Assembly (NCBI GenBank): GCA_043798355.1
Contig: JAZDOT010000045.1
Coordinates: 1-26,406 of the forward strand
From: JAZDOT01 sp043798355
Lineage (GTDB): Bacteria > Patescibacteriota > Gracilibacteria > Peribacterales > Peribacteraceae
Direction of reading: 5' to 3'
Length of the DNA: 26,406 bases
In this document: one piece after another, positions 7,310 through 15,138 of the stretch
Numbering within the stretch: the stretch's first letter is position 1
Layout: the number at the start of each line of letters is the position of its first letter
Position numbers and translations under genes: made by a program
The notes under the pieces: generated by a model
What the model saw: only the letters and a program-made list of their open reading frames with translations
Told to the model about the DNA's origin: nothing
Database searches by the model: none

Positions 7310-8581
7310 ATGTACCTCTCCCGTCTCTTCACCAAAACCTCAAAGGAAGCCGCAGCCGATGCGCAGAGCGTGAACGCGGAGCTCCTCACGCGCGGCGGGT
7401 TCATTGCGAAGACCATGGCGGGGGTGTACTCGTTCCTGCCGCTGGGCCTGCGGGTGATTCGCAGGATCGAAACCATTATTCGCGAGGAGATGGACGCGAT
7501 CGGCGGACAGGAGATACTCATGTCGGCGCTCGCGCCGAAGGAGTACTGGGAGACGACGGGGAGGTGGGACAACACGGTGTTCGAATCCCTCTTCCACGTG
7601 CCCGGCGCCGAGGATCATGAGTACGCGCTCAATCCCACGCACGAGGAAATCGTCGTGCCGCTCGCGAAGCAGTTCGTCCATTCCTACCGCGATCTGCCGT
7701 TCTCGTGTTACCAGATCCAGACGAAGTTTAGAAACGAACTCCGGGCCAAGTCCGGCATTCTGCGCGGGCGCGAATTCCTCATGAAGGATCTCTACACGTT
7801 CCATCGCGATCAGGCCTGTCTCGAGAAGACGTATGCAGTCGTGCAGGGGGCATACGCGCGCATTTTCGAGCGGCTTGGACTCAAGGATCGCACCTACCTC
7901 ACGTACGCCTCGGGCGGAACGTTCTCGAAGTATTCGCACGAGTACCAGGTGGTGCTCAAGAACGGCGAAGATACGATCTTCGTCAGCGAGAAGGCGGAGG
8001 AACAGGGGAGGCGCGTTGCAGTGAACAGGGATATTTATGAGAAGGGGAAGACCGTCTGTCCCGAGACGGGGGGTAAAACTTTCCGCGAGGAGCGGGCATC
8101 CGAGGCGGCAAATATCTTCATGCTCGGAACGAAGTTCTCGCAGCCTTTCGGACTGAACTATGCCGATGAAAAAGGGGAGACGCATCCCGTTATCATGGGG
8201 TGCTACGGCATCGGTGTTTCGCGCCTCATGGGGATCATTGCGGAAGCGTTCGCCGACACATCCGGTCTCGTCTGGCCCGCATCCGTTGCACCTGCCCTTG
8301 CCATCATTGTTCCGCTTGCGAAGGAGAAGGGCGAAGAGTGCTTCCTGCAGGCCGCTTCTCTCTATGATCAGCTGACAAAGGTGGGGGTTCCCTGCCTTTT
8401 CGATGATCGTCTCGATGCCTCGGTCGGTTCCCGCTTGGCGGATGCCGATCTCCTCGGGGTGCCCGTTCGTATCGTCTTCTCCTTGAGGAGTCTGAAGTCC
8501 GGCGGTGCTGAAGTGAAGAAACGCACAGAAGCCAAAGCTGAGGTGGTGTCCGTGAGTGCGGTTGAAAAAATGCTGTCGTGA
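7310..8581 (+). CDS. proS: Prolyl-tRNA synthetase, short form without the editing insertion domain
   Basis: A 423-residue class II synthetase that attaches proline to tRNA-Pro in the cytoplasm. The N-terminal LFTKTSKEAAADAQSVN and MAGVYSFLPLGLRV are typical of bacterial ProRS. Motif 2 is FRNELRAKSGILRGREF (residues 140-156) and motif 3 is GCYGIGVSRLMGIIAE (from 297). A C-terminal anticodon-binding domain follows (PLAKEKGEECFLQAA through VPVRIVFSLRSL). E. coli ProRS is about 570 residues because an editing (INS) domain sits between motifs 2 and 3. Here that gap is only about 140 residues, so the domain is missing, as in the short alphaproteobacterial enzymes. Correction of Ala-tRNA-Pro would then need a separate protein, not seen in this window. 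The start ATG is supported by the extended -10 box just upstream. Confidence 0.95.
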   Translation: MYLSRLFTKTSKEAAADAQSVNAELLTRGGFIAKTMAGVYSFLPLGLRVIRRIETIIREEMDAIGGQEILMSALAPKEYWETTGRWDNTVFESLFHVPGAEDHEYALNPTHEEIVVPLAKQFVHSYRDLPFSCYQIQTKFRNELRAKSGILRGREFLMKDLYTFHRDQACLEKTYAVVQGAYARIFERLGLKDRTYLTYASGGTFSKYSHEYQVVLKNGEDTIFVSEKAEEQGRRVAVNRDIYEKGKTVCPETGGKTFREERASEAANIFMLGTKFSQPFGLNYADEKGETHPVIMGCYGIGVSRLMGIIAEAFADTSGLVWPASVAPALAIIVPLAKEKGEECFLQAASLYDQLTKVGVPCLFDDRLDASVGSRLADADLLGVPVRIVFSLRSLKSGGAEVKKRTEAKAEVVSVSAVEKMLS

Positions 8582-8666
8582 GGGCGGAATCTCTTTTGTG
8601 CAAGATCCATCGCTCGCATTCCGGGATTCCCGGCAGTACACTCCGTGCATATTTCCCTACTATCGC

Positions 8667-9035
8667 ATGAAAAAACTCTCCCTCCTCCTCGGCGCACTCG
8701 GCGGTGCCATGGCCGGCTACCTCTTCAGCAATGAAAAGCTCCGTGCGGAACTCTCCGCGGCGAAAGATGCCGAAACAGCGGCGAAGCTGCTCGGGAAGCA
8801 TCTGCAACAGGACGGGAAGAAATTAGCGTCGAATGTCCAGTCGTTCGTCGAGAGCGATGAGGTGCAGGCGCACCTGAAAACATGGAAGAATTTCGCCGGA
8901 AAGAAGCTCTCCGAAGCGCGCGGGGAGTGGGAACATCTGGTCGGCAAGGGCATGAAGACGGCGCGGCAGGCGACGAAGCGCGCTGTCCGGTCGGTGAAGC
9001 GCACGGTGAAAACGAGTGTCCGCAAGCTCGGTTGA
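8667..9035 (+). CDS. Small membrane-anchored YtxH-like protein
   Basis: A 122-residue protein with an N-terminal hydrophobic segment (MKKLSLLLGALGGAMAGYLFS) followed by an amphipathic, Lys/Ala/Glu-rich helical region. The C-terminus is strongly basic (ARQATKRAVRSVKRTVKTSVRK). The glycine-rich membrane anchor followed by a helical tail resembles YtxH/gas-vesicle-like envelope proteins. This is a topology match only; the function is unknown. The ATG at 8667 was chosen because the anchor begins there, although the frame is open further upstream into proS. A perfect inverted repeat, CCGGGATTCCCGG, lies 34 bases before the start (8621-8633) and might be an operator. The basic tail could contact nucleic acid or acidic lipid. 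Confidence 0.65.
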   Translation: MKKLSLLLGALGGAMAGYLFSNEKLRAELSAAKDAETAAKLLGKHLQQDGKKLASNVQSFVESDEVQAHLKTWKNFAGKKLSEARGEWEHLVGKGMKTARQATKRAVRSVKRTVKTSVRKLG

Positions 9036-9196
9036 GGCGGCATTCTGCGATGCTTATCTACTGGGAAGGATTGATAACGGTTTTATTGCGGTTTGGTATG
9101 AGTAAAATGTGTGTTCTTTTTCAAAGGGAGTTTGGTTGCCCTTTCTGTGCCCATTCTCTACCCTGTGCTCTGTTCTTATTCTTTTCCGATTTTTCT

Positions 9197-9676
9197 ATGA
9201 AGAAGTTTCTCCTTTCCTCGGTTGCCCTCGGCCTCGCGCTCTCCATGGCGGTTCCGGCATTCGCCCGCATCGCCGATGACAGTACGGTTCGTATCCCGAC
9301 TCGCCTACTCGGAGAAAAAGCTCCTGGTCAGACGGTCTTCCGCCCGGTCCGCCGCCAACTCGAGAGTTCCGTACGTTCCGCCTTCGCACGGCAGAAAAAG
9401 CAGAACGTCTCCTCGACCGAGGTCACTCCTCAAGAGAAGACGTACACTCTTCTCAACAGATCCATCAAGCGCGTGAAGCAGAATGACACGGTGAAGCCGG
9501 GCTCCGACCGTTACCGGACCCTCAACCGCCCGAACACGCGGTACCTCAGGAAGTTGGTCGAAGAGGAGAGCATGCTCCCGCCGGTCATCGTGAAGACGGG
9601 CGCCGAGCAGGGTGTTCTGCGTCCCGGTCGTCGTTTCCTGCGTTCGATGGTGAATTCCTGGATGGGGGGGCAGTAA
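9197..9676 (+). CDS. Exported basic protein of unknown function
   Basis: A 159-residue protein with a clear Sec signal peptide: MKK, a hydrophobic core (LLSSVALGLALSMA) and a VPAFA-R cleavage site after about residue 22. The mature part (about 137 residues) is rich in Arg, Lys and Pro and has no cysteine. It repeats an Arg-rich pattern three times with variation: FRPVRRQLESSVRS, YRTLNRPNTRYLRKLVE and LRPGRRFLRSMVNSW. These may be related short repeats that bind a polyanion such as cell-wall polymer or nucleic acid; that is inference. I do not recognise the family. The ATG at 9197 starts the signal peptide. A strong terminator follows 22 bases after the stop. Confidence 0.7.
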   Translation: MKKFLLSSVALGLALSMAVPAFARIADDSTVRIPTRLLGEKAPGQTVFRPVRRQLESSVRSAFARQKKQNVSSTEVTPQEKTYTLLNRSIKRVKQNDTVKPGSDRYRTLNRPNTRYLRKLVEEESMLPPVIVKTGAEQGVLRPGRRFLRSMVNSWMGGQ

Positions 9677-9698
9677 GCAGAGTGCCCTATGTCTTTTT

Positions 9699-9728
9699 AC
9701 GGCTCCCGATGCGGGGGCCGTTTTTTTT
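9699..9728 (+). terminator. Rho-independent terminator
   Basis: A 10-bp stem (ACGGCTCCCG pairing with CGGGGGCCGT, one G-T pair) with a 3-base loop ATG runs directly into eight T. It ends transcription of the exported-protein gene. Confidence 0.9.
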
Positions 9729-9741
9729 GCCTCACCCCCGG

Positions 9742-9782
9742 CCCCTCTCCGACCCTGCACCGCTTGCCTGCCCGGAGAGGGG
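9742..9782. repeat. REP-like hairpin (CCCCTCTCCG / CGGAGAGGGG)
   Basis: A perfect 10-bp inverted repeat with a 21-base loop lies in a C-rich context (CTCACCCCCGG before it, AGCTTCG after it). A relative in the same orientation lies at 12295-12322, on the other side of the large membrane gene. This GAGAGGGG-type palindrome is a dispersed repeat class seen in many bacteria. Confidence 0.6.
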
Positions 9783-9896
9783 AGCTTCGCTCTGATTATG
9801 GTTATTCCTTGCAAACGTTTGTGCACACCATTCTTGTCTGTCCAAAGCGATGTCCTGCCCCTAGAATGCAATCTCAGTCTTCTTTCCTTCTTTGAC

Positions 9897-11990
9897 ATGT
9901 TCGATGATCTCTTTGGGCGGATATCCTCTCTCCTTCCGGTAGCCAGGAGCTTTTCCCACTCGCTTCTCGCTTTGCTCGGGTGCTCCCTCTGCGCGCTTGT
10001 TGCCGCGTTGCTCTTCAGGGCGGTCATCGGGCTGAAGGGGGGCGGGACGCAGCGCATGCAGATGGCGGCAGATATCCTCTGGAGGATGACGGGCGCCTTC
10101 ACAAGGCGCGTAGCACTGACAGGAATCGGTCTCTCGCTCCTCTGCGCAGCGGTGCTGTACGGTTTCCTTGACGGTGCGTGGTCGGCGCTCGCGGGAGGGG
10201 GGGGTGCTCCGCTGCCGCTCTCTTCCGGCAGTTTCCTTCTGGGTGCCATGACGTTCCTCCTCTTTCTCCTCCTCTTCCCGCGTTTGGTCGCTGCTGCCTC
10301 CGTCTCCATCGCTCAGGCTGCCCGTACAGGCCTCACCGAGTCCTTCCTCGTCGCTTTTCGCAGTGCAGCAGCTCTCGCGCTCATGAGCATTGGCGTCACT
10401 CTTTCCGTGTTCGTAGCGTCACTCTGGGCGCTCATCAGCTTCGGCTCCCTCGGTATTCCGAATACGTTGCCGCTCTCCGCTCTCTTCGTTGCCGGTATCC
10501 TCTTCGCGGCTCTGCTCCTCGCGGTGGCCATTCTCGGTGCTGCTTCCGCCGAGGACCCGGTCGGCGATTTGTTTGCGGCTCTTCCCGATGGAGCGCGGAT
10601 GTGTTCGGGGGTGAAGCATATCTTCGAACATCTTCTGCTCCTGTTCGCTGCATTCACCTGTGTTTCCCTCGTGGGGGTGGATACCGCCCTCCTCGGGAGC
10701 GGTTTCACCGGATTCCAGGCAAAGCAGGAGTCGATCCTGCTCCTCATCTTTGCGGTAGCCGGGTGGGGCATGATCGCGGGTATCCTTGGAATGGTGGTCG
10801 TACGTGTCCGCACGGGGGAGACTCGCCTCCAGGGGCCGCTCAAGAACGGGTTGTTCCTCTCCGCAACCCTCCTCATCATCGGGATGCTTCTCTTCTCGTA
10901 CGCCGTCCTCCCCGCCGTGCTGCGTATCCCCGCGTTTCTCTCCCTCCTCTCCGGCGTACTGTTCGCGATGCTCCTGGGGATCGTTGCCGAGCATGCGACG
11001 TCTGATTCGTTTGCTTCGCTCCGTCGCCTGGGAGAGCGGTCTTCCGGGGACCCGATCGCGTTCGGTGACGGGTTGGATCATTTGGCTCTGCGCGCCTTCC
11101 TCCCGCTTGCCCTCCTCTTCCTCGCGTTCATCGCGTTTCCCATTCAGCTTGCCGGGCCGGGGGGATTCTTCCTTGCGGTGGTCGGAGCAGTATCCCTCCT
11201 TCCGAGCGTGCTCCCGGTGGCCTTCTTCGCGCCGCTCACATCCGGAGCATCCGCAATCGTTTCTGTTTCCCTTCTCCCGAAGCAGGTGACGACCCGCAGC
11301 GTCGTGCTCTCTCACACGGGGGTGCGATTGCGTGCAGTGACGCACATCATCTTCCTCGGGGTCATGACAGCCGTTTCGGTAATGCTTCTTCTGGAAATGG
11401 TGCTCTCCTCAAACCTTTCCGATGCCGTGCTGGGGACGCCCACCCTCGTTCTGTGGTTCCTCCTCGGTTGCACCGTGATGATCCGGATCGCAGGCTGGCT
11501 CCAGCCTGCGACTTCCCCCCGTGCTCCGGAAGCAGGGACGATCTCTCCCAAGCAGATTCCTCTCCTCGAAGGCTCACGCGATGTGCTCATCCGTGAGGTG
11601 CTCCTGAAGCCCATGAGAACGGCGACGTGGCGCGCACTGCGGCACGGCGTTCTCTTCCTCTTCTGCACGATTGCTCTCCCGCTTCTGATCGGCCTCACGC
11701 TCGGATGCAGCGCCCTCATCGCTCTCATGGCGGGAGCCGTTGCCGTGGCATCGGGTACAGCATGCATAGCCGTCATCCGGGCGGGGATCCTCTCCTCCAT
11801 CGGTACGTTCATCGAGACGGGGAATCTCGGCGGGGAGGGGAGTCAAGCACACCGTGCGTTCGCAGATGTGAGTCGTTCCAAGGGGTCTTTGGCGGCGAGT
11901 TCCTCCTTTACTCTGCTGTTCGCTCTCCTGCTTTCTCTCATGACTTCCGTTCTCTTCGCCGGACTCTTCACGCCGACGGGAATGCTCTAA
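9897..11990 (+). CDS. Membrane pyrophosphatase (HppA)-like polytopic protein lacking the catalytic acidic loops
   Basis: A 697-residue protein with roughly 14-16 hydrophobic segments, the size and topology of H+/Na+-translocating membrane pyrophosphatase. Family landmarks occur in the right order. GTQRMQMAADILWRMTGAF (about residue 50) resembles the mPPase IAxxIxxGAxAFL region. AQAARTGLTESFLVAFRSAA (about 138) resembles AEAARxGLxxALxVAFxGGA. Then come VRVRTGETRLQGPLKNGLF (about 300), LLGIVAEHATSDSFASLRRL (to about 375), GDGLDHLALRAFLP (390-403) and IETGNLGGEGSQAHRA (639-654). The catalytic parts are missing. The aspartate-rich GIPEDDPRNP...DNVGDNVGD loop is reduced to EDPVGDLFAALPDG (from 219). 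DAYGPIADNAGG has become FFAPLTSGAS (443-452), and GDTVGDPFKDTSG has become DVSRSKGSLAASS (657-669). It is probably a pseudoenzyme with an unknown membrane role. The ATG at 9897 fits the first membrane segment; the frame is open upstream. Confidence 0.78.
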   Translation: MFDDLFGRISSLLPVARSFSHSLLALLGCSLCALVAALLFRAVIGLKGGGTQRMQMAADILWRMTGAFTRRVALTGIGLSLLCAAVLYGFLDGAWSALAGGGGAPLPLSSGSFLLGAMTFLLFLLLFPRLVAAASVSIAQAARTGLTESFLVAFRSAAALALMSIGVTLSVFVASLWALISFGSLGIPNTLPLSALFVAGILFAALLLAVAILGAASAEDPVGDLFAALPDGARMCSGVKHIFEHLLLLFAAFTCVSLVGVDTALLGSGFTGFQAKQESILLLIFAVAGWGMIAGILGMVVVRVRTGETRLQGPLKNGLFLSATLLIIGMLLFSYAVLPAVLRIPAFLSLLSGVLFAMLLGIVAEHATSDSFASLRRLGERSSGDPIAFGDGLDHLALRAFLPLALLFLAFIAFPIQLAGPGGFFLAVVGAVSLLPSVLPVAFFAPLTSGASAIVSVSLLPKQVTTRSVVLSHTGVRLRAVTHIIFLGVMTAVSVMLLLEMVLSSNLSDAVLGTPTLVLWFLLGCTVMIRIAGWLQPATSPRAPEAGTISPKQIPLLEGSRDVLIREVLLKPMRTATWRALRHGVLFLFCTIALPLLIGLTLGCSALIALMAGAVAVASGTACIAVIRAGILSSIGTFIETGNLGGEGSQAHRAFADVSRSKGSLAASSSFTLLFALLLSLMTSVLFAGLFTPTGML

Positions 11991-12047
11991 ACGGAGGCAT
12001 GATTGCTGAAACGCCTTGAAGGATGGGGATTGGAGGGGCCGGATTAC

Positions 12048-12124
12048 GTTGGTCGTTTTTTGTTAATCGTTTTTGGTTCTTCGCTTATAGAAGAACAAAA
12101 AACGAAAAACCAGTAACGAAGAAC
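12048..12124. repeat. Long A/T-rich inverted repeat with repetitive arms
   Basis: The left arm is T-rich (CGTTTTTTGTT, then CGTTTTTGGTTCTTCG) and the right arm A-rich (GAAGAACAAAAAACG, then AAAAACCAGTAACGAAGAAC). The core, CGTTTTT-G-GTTCTTC, loop GCTTATA, GAAGAAC-A-AAAAACG, pairs over 14 of 15 positions. Within each arm the motifs recur with a period of about 11 bases. It lies 58 bases after the HppA-like stop and resembles the other inverted array pairs in this window. Confidence 0.75.
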
Positions 12125-12294
12125 ATGTCCCTTGCTCTGATGTACTGAGGGAGTAGAATTCTGGGCGGGCTCCTCCCCCGATCACCGGAAGGACTGCCCA
12201 TTTTTTATATGATCATGAATTGCATTCAATATATGAGGGATTGCAGGTTCCCCTCACCCACCAGCCGTCGCCCTGCGGGCTATGGCCGGCAGGT

Positions 12295-12322
12295 CCTCTC
12301 CCCCTTTTGCGGGGGAGAGGGG
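12295..12322. repeat. REP-like hairpin (CCTCTCCCCC / GGGGGAGAGG)
   Basis: A perfect 10-bp stem with a six-base loop TTTTGC is preceded by CCCCTCACCCACC and another GC-rich hairpin-like stretch (12268-12292). It is the same class and orientation as the repeat at 9742-9782. The two copies bracket the HppA-like gene. Confidence 0.65.
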
Positions 12323-12393
12323 CAGCGGAAAGGTATGAGCTTTTTTCATCATAAAACATGTCCTGATTTCTATCCTTTTTATTGTTATTTGTT

Positions 12394-14079
12394 ATGAAGT
12401 ATCCACCATCCAAGAGCAGAGACGCACAACCTCCCCGCGGAGGGCCGCGCTTCATCGTCGTGTCCGGTGGGGTCTGCAGTTCGCTCGGGAAGGGGATCGC
12501 GACGTCTTCGATCGGCGCCATCATGAAGGCGTGCGGGCTCAAGGTGTTCGTGAAGAAGCTGGATCCCTACCTCAATGTGGATCCGGGCACCATGAGTCCG
12601 TTCCAGCACGGCGAAGTGTACGTGACCGACGACGGTGCGGAGACCGATCTCGACCTCGGGCACTACGAGCGCTTCATCGACGAACCGATGAGCCGCCTCT
12701 CGACGGTCACGACGGGGCAGGTGTATCAGGACGTGCTCATGAAGGAGCGCCGCGGCGACTTCCTCGGCGGGACCATCCAGATCGTTCCGCACATCACGAA
12801 TGCCATCAAAGAGCGCATCGGAGAAGCGGCCGAGAAGAGCGGGGCGGACATCCTCATGATAGAGATCGGCGGGACGGTCGGAGATATCGAAGGGCAGCCG
12901 TATCTGGAGGCTGTCCGGCAACTGAGGTCGGAACTGGGCTCCGATCGGCTCTTCCATGTGCACCTCACGCTTCTGCCGTATCTGAAAGGATCCAAAGAGC
13001 TGAAGACGAAGCCAACCCAGCACTCCGTCGGGGAGCTTCGGAAGCACGGATTGCAGCCCGATATGATCCTCGCGCGGGCGGATTACAAGATTGAACCGGA
13101 ACTCCTCAGGAAGATCAGCCGTTTCTGCGGAGTCGAAGAGCGTGCGGTCATTCCGGCGCTCACCGTGAACTCCATCTATGATGTTCCGCTCAATTATCAG
13201 AAGTACGATGTTGCACGCATCATCAGCGAGAAGCTGAACCTCGGGGAATTGAAACCCGATATGCGCGAGTGGGAGGAGGGGCGCCGTCGGCACGAAGAGG
13301 CAACAAAAGAAGTTCCTATTGCGCTCGTCGGCAAATACACGAATCTCGAAGATGCGTACTTGAGCGTCATCGAAGCTATTAAATCAGCATCCGTTCACTT
13401 CGGGCGCAAAGCCGAGATCCGGTGGGTGGACTCGGAGAAATTGGAGACGAAAGACGAGGAAACATGGAAGCTCCTCAAATCCTGCAAGGGGCTCGTCGTG
13501 CCGGGGGGGTTCGGAATCCGCGGTATCGAGGGGAAAATTGCGGCGGCACACTACGCGCGCACGCAGAAAATACCCTATCTCGGTCTCTGCCTCGGCGCGC
13601 AGATCCTCACCATCGAGTTCGCGCGGGCGATGCTGAAAGACCCCGACCTCACCAGCGAAGAATTTGATGAAGCAGGGAAGCTCCCGCGCAGCAAGTACGT
13701 CGTGCACTTCCTGCCCGGCCAGCACATCGGCCGCGCGAAGGGCGGGACGCTGCGGTTGGGGGCGTACCAGTGTGAGCTCAAAGAGGGGACGAAAGCATTC
13801 GAGGCGTATGGTTCGGCTCCGCTCACCACAAGCGGTGAAAAAATCATTTCAGAGCGTCACCGTCACCGCTACGAGTTCAATAACGCTCTCCGAAAGAAAC
13901 TGGAGGAGAAGGGACTCGTCTTCTCGGGCGAGTGGAAGGAGACGGGGCTCATGGAGATCGTGGAAATCAAAAACCACCCCTTCATGCTGGGGAGCCAGTT
14001 CCATCCGGAGTTTAAAAGCAGGCCTCATAGACCTCATCCGCTCTTCAGGGCTTTTATGGAAGCCGTCGTAAACAATTGA
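12394..14079 (+). CDS. pyrG: CTP synthase (glutamine-hydrolysing)
   Basis: A 561-residue cytoplasmic enzyme that makes CTP from UTP, ATP and glutamine. The synthetase half has the P-loop SGGVCSSLGKGI (residues 24-35), then LDPYLNVDPGTMSPFQHGE and DLDLGHYERF, all characteristic of PyrG. The amidase half has PGGFGIRG, the nucleophile in LGLCLGAQ (Cys399) and SQFHPEF (His537, Glu539), so the glutaminase triad is complete. The ATG at 12394 was chosen over a TTG 12 bases upstream because no ribosome site supports either and ATG gives a more usual length. The stop codon lies inside a heptamer array (14075-14102). With pyrD and pyrK it forms a pyrimidine gene cluster. Confidence 0.97.
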   Translation: MKYPPSKSRDAQPPRGGPRFIVVSGGVCSSLGKGIATSSIGAIMKACGLKVFVKKLDPYLNVDPGTMSPFQHGEVYVTDDGAETDLDLGHYERFIDEPMSRLSTVTTGQVYQDVLMKERRGDFLGGTIQIVPHITNAIKERIGEAAEKSGADILMIEIGGTVGDIEGQPYLEAVRQLRSELGSDRLFHVHLTLLPYLKGSKELKTKPTQHSVGELRKHGLQPDMILARADYKIEPELLRKISRFCGVEERAVIPALTVNSIYDVPLNYQKYDVARIISEKLNLGELKPDMREWEEGRRRHEEATKEVPIALVGKYTNLEDAYLSVIEAIKSASVHFGRKAEIRWVDSEKLETKDEETWKLLKSCKGLVVPGGFGIRGIEGKIAAAHYARTQKIPYLGLCLGAQILTIEFARAMLKDPDLTSEEFDEAGKLPRSKYVVHFLPGQHIGRAKGGTLRLGAYQCELKEGTKAFEAYGSAPLTTSGEKIISERHRHRYEFNNALRKKLEEKGLVFSGEWKETGLMEIVEIKNHPFMLGSQFHPEFKSRPHRPHPLFRAFMEAVVNN

Positions 14080-14157
14080 TAATTGATAATGGATAATTGA
14101 TAATGTGGAGTAGGCAATCTTCCTGATCATTATCAATTCTCAGTTATTCATTATCCA
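14075..14157. repeat. Inverted heptamer arrays spanning the pyrG stop codon
   Basis: The left array at 14075-14102 is ATTGATA, ATTGATA, ATGGATA, ATTGATA; the pyrG stop TGA (14077-14079) lies inside its first unit. The right array (about 14127-14157) reads as degenerate heptamers of the complementary type (TCATTA, TCAATTC, TCAGTTA, TTCATTA). The pair could fold into an AT-rich imperfect hairpin between pyrG and pyrD. Confidence 0.8.
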
Positions 14158-14175
14158 TTTCTTCGCACGATCTTC

Positions 14176-15138
14176 GTGAAACTTGCACAGACCATCCTCG
14201 GCGTCCATTTCCAAAACCCGACTGTCCTCGCCTCCGGCATCTGGGGGATTACCGCTGCGAGCTGGCGGAGAGTGGCTGCCAACGGCGTCGGCGCGGTGAC
14301 GACGAAATCACTCTGGCTGAAAGAGCACAAGGGTCATCCCAATCCCACCATCATTTCGACGCCCCACTGGACGCTCAATGCCGTGGGCTTGCCGGATGCG
14401 GGGATGGAGAAGGCCCGACAGGAAATCGGGGAGTACAACCGTTCGAAGCCGGTACCGCTGATCGCGAGCATCGTGGAGAGTACGGTCGAGAATTTCGCGA
14501 AGGATGCTGCGGAAATCGTGAAGTTGAAGCCGGATTTTCTGGAGGTGAACATCAGTTGCCCCAACGTGGAGGATGAGTTCGGACGGCCGTTTGCCTGCAG
14601 CAGGGATGCGGCCTTCGCCGTGACGAAAGCGGTCAAAGCGGTGAGCGGGAAGATCCCCGTCTTCATCAAGCTCTCGCCGAACGTGGACTCCATCGGAGCG
14701 ATCGCGCTCGCCTGCGCCTCCGCCGACGCCGACGGATTCACGGTGATCAATACGGTCGGTCCAGGTATGGCGATCGACCTCAGGAGCCGCATGCCCATTC
14801 TCTCGAACAAGGTCGGCGGACTCTCCGGCCCCGCCATCAAGCCGATTGCGGTGAAGTGCATTGCGGATGTGTACAAGGCGACCGAGGGAAAGAAACCGAT
14901 CATCGGGACCGGCGGCGTTCTCACGGGAGAAGATGCCATTGAATTTTTGCTTGCCGGTGCGAGTCTCATCGGTATCGGATCGGGAATCGCCTACCGCGGT
15001 GCGAAGATTTTTGAGCTTGTTTGCAATGAGATGGCAGCGTGGTGCGAAGGGGAGGGGGTGAAAGACATCAGTGAATTGATTGGGGGAATGCACCGGGCAG
15101 GAGGACTGAGGACGAAGGACTTAGGACGAAGGACTTAG
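14176..15138 (+). CDS. pyrD: Dihydroorotate dehydrogenase, class 1B catalytic subunit
   Basis: A 320-residue FMN enzyme that oxidises dihydroorotate to orotate in pyrimidine synthesis. Family motifs include NGVGAVTTKSLWLKEHKGHP, NISCPNVEDEFG with the class 1 active-site cysteine, PVFIKLSPNV, INTVGPGMAIDL, GGLSGPAIKPIAV and the phosphate-binding IIGTGGVLTGEDA. The pairing with pyrK marks it as the NAD-linked class 1B type. The start is GTG at 14176, with no Shine-Dalgarno sequence. The last ten or so residues (GLRTKDLGRRT) come from a heptamer tandem repeat (15102-15143), and the stop codon lies inside that repeat. The natural C-terminus is probably near GGMHR, so the tail is repeat-derived. 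Confidence 0.95.
   Translation: MKLAQTILGVHFQNPTVLASGIWGITAASWRRVAANGVGAVTTKSLWLKEHKGHPNPTIISTPHWTLNAVGLPDAGMEKARQEIGEYNRSKPVPLIASIVESTVENFAKDAAEIVKLKPDFLEVNISCPNVEDEFGRPFACSRDAAFAVTKAVKAVSGKIPVFIKLSPNVDSIGAIALACASADADGFTVINTVGPGMAIDLRSRMPILSNKVGGLSGPAIKPIAVKCIADVYKATEGKKPIIGTGGVLTGEDAIEFLLAGASLIGIGSGIAYRGAKIFELVCNEMAAWCEGEGVKDISELIGGMHRAGGLRTKDLGRRT

Larger units (their letters stand above)
11991..12393. other. Gene-free spacer between the HppA-like gene and pyrG
   Basis: I see no convincing gene in these 403 bases. They hold a long A/T-rich inverted repeat (12048-12124) and a possible weak terminator: TGGGC at 12162 with GCCCA at 12196, followed by six T (12201-12206). A 24-base dyad lies at 12213-12236 (TCAT-n2-ATTG-CATT-CAAT-n2-ATGA) and could be an operator for pyrG. 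A REP-like hairpin lies at 12295-12322. The last 70 bases before pyrG are AT-rich and probably contain its promoter, but no clear -35/-10 pair stands out. Confidence 0.6.

Noticed and set aside
7340..8650. Long antisense reading frame (436 codons) opposite proS
   Set aside because: Its translation is low-quality His/Arg-rich sequence with no motif, and the sense strand is an unambiguous prolyl-tRNA synthetase. It is a by-product of high GC.
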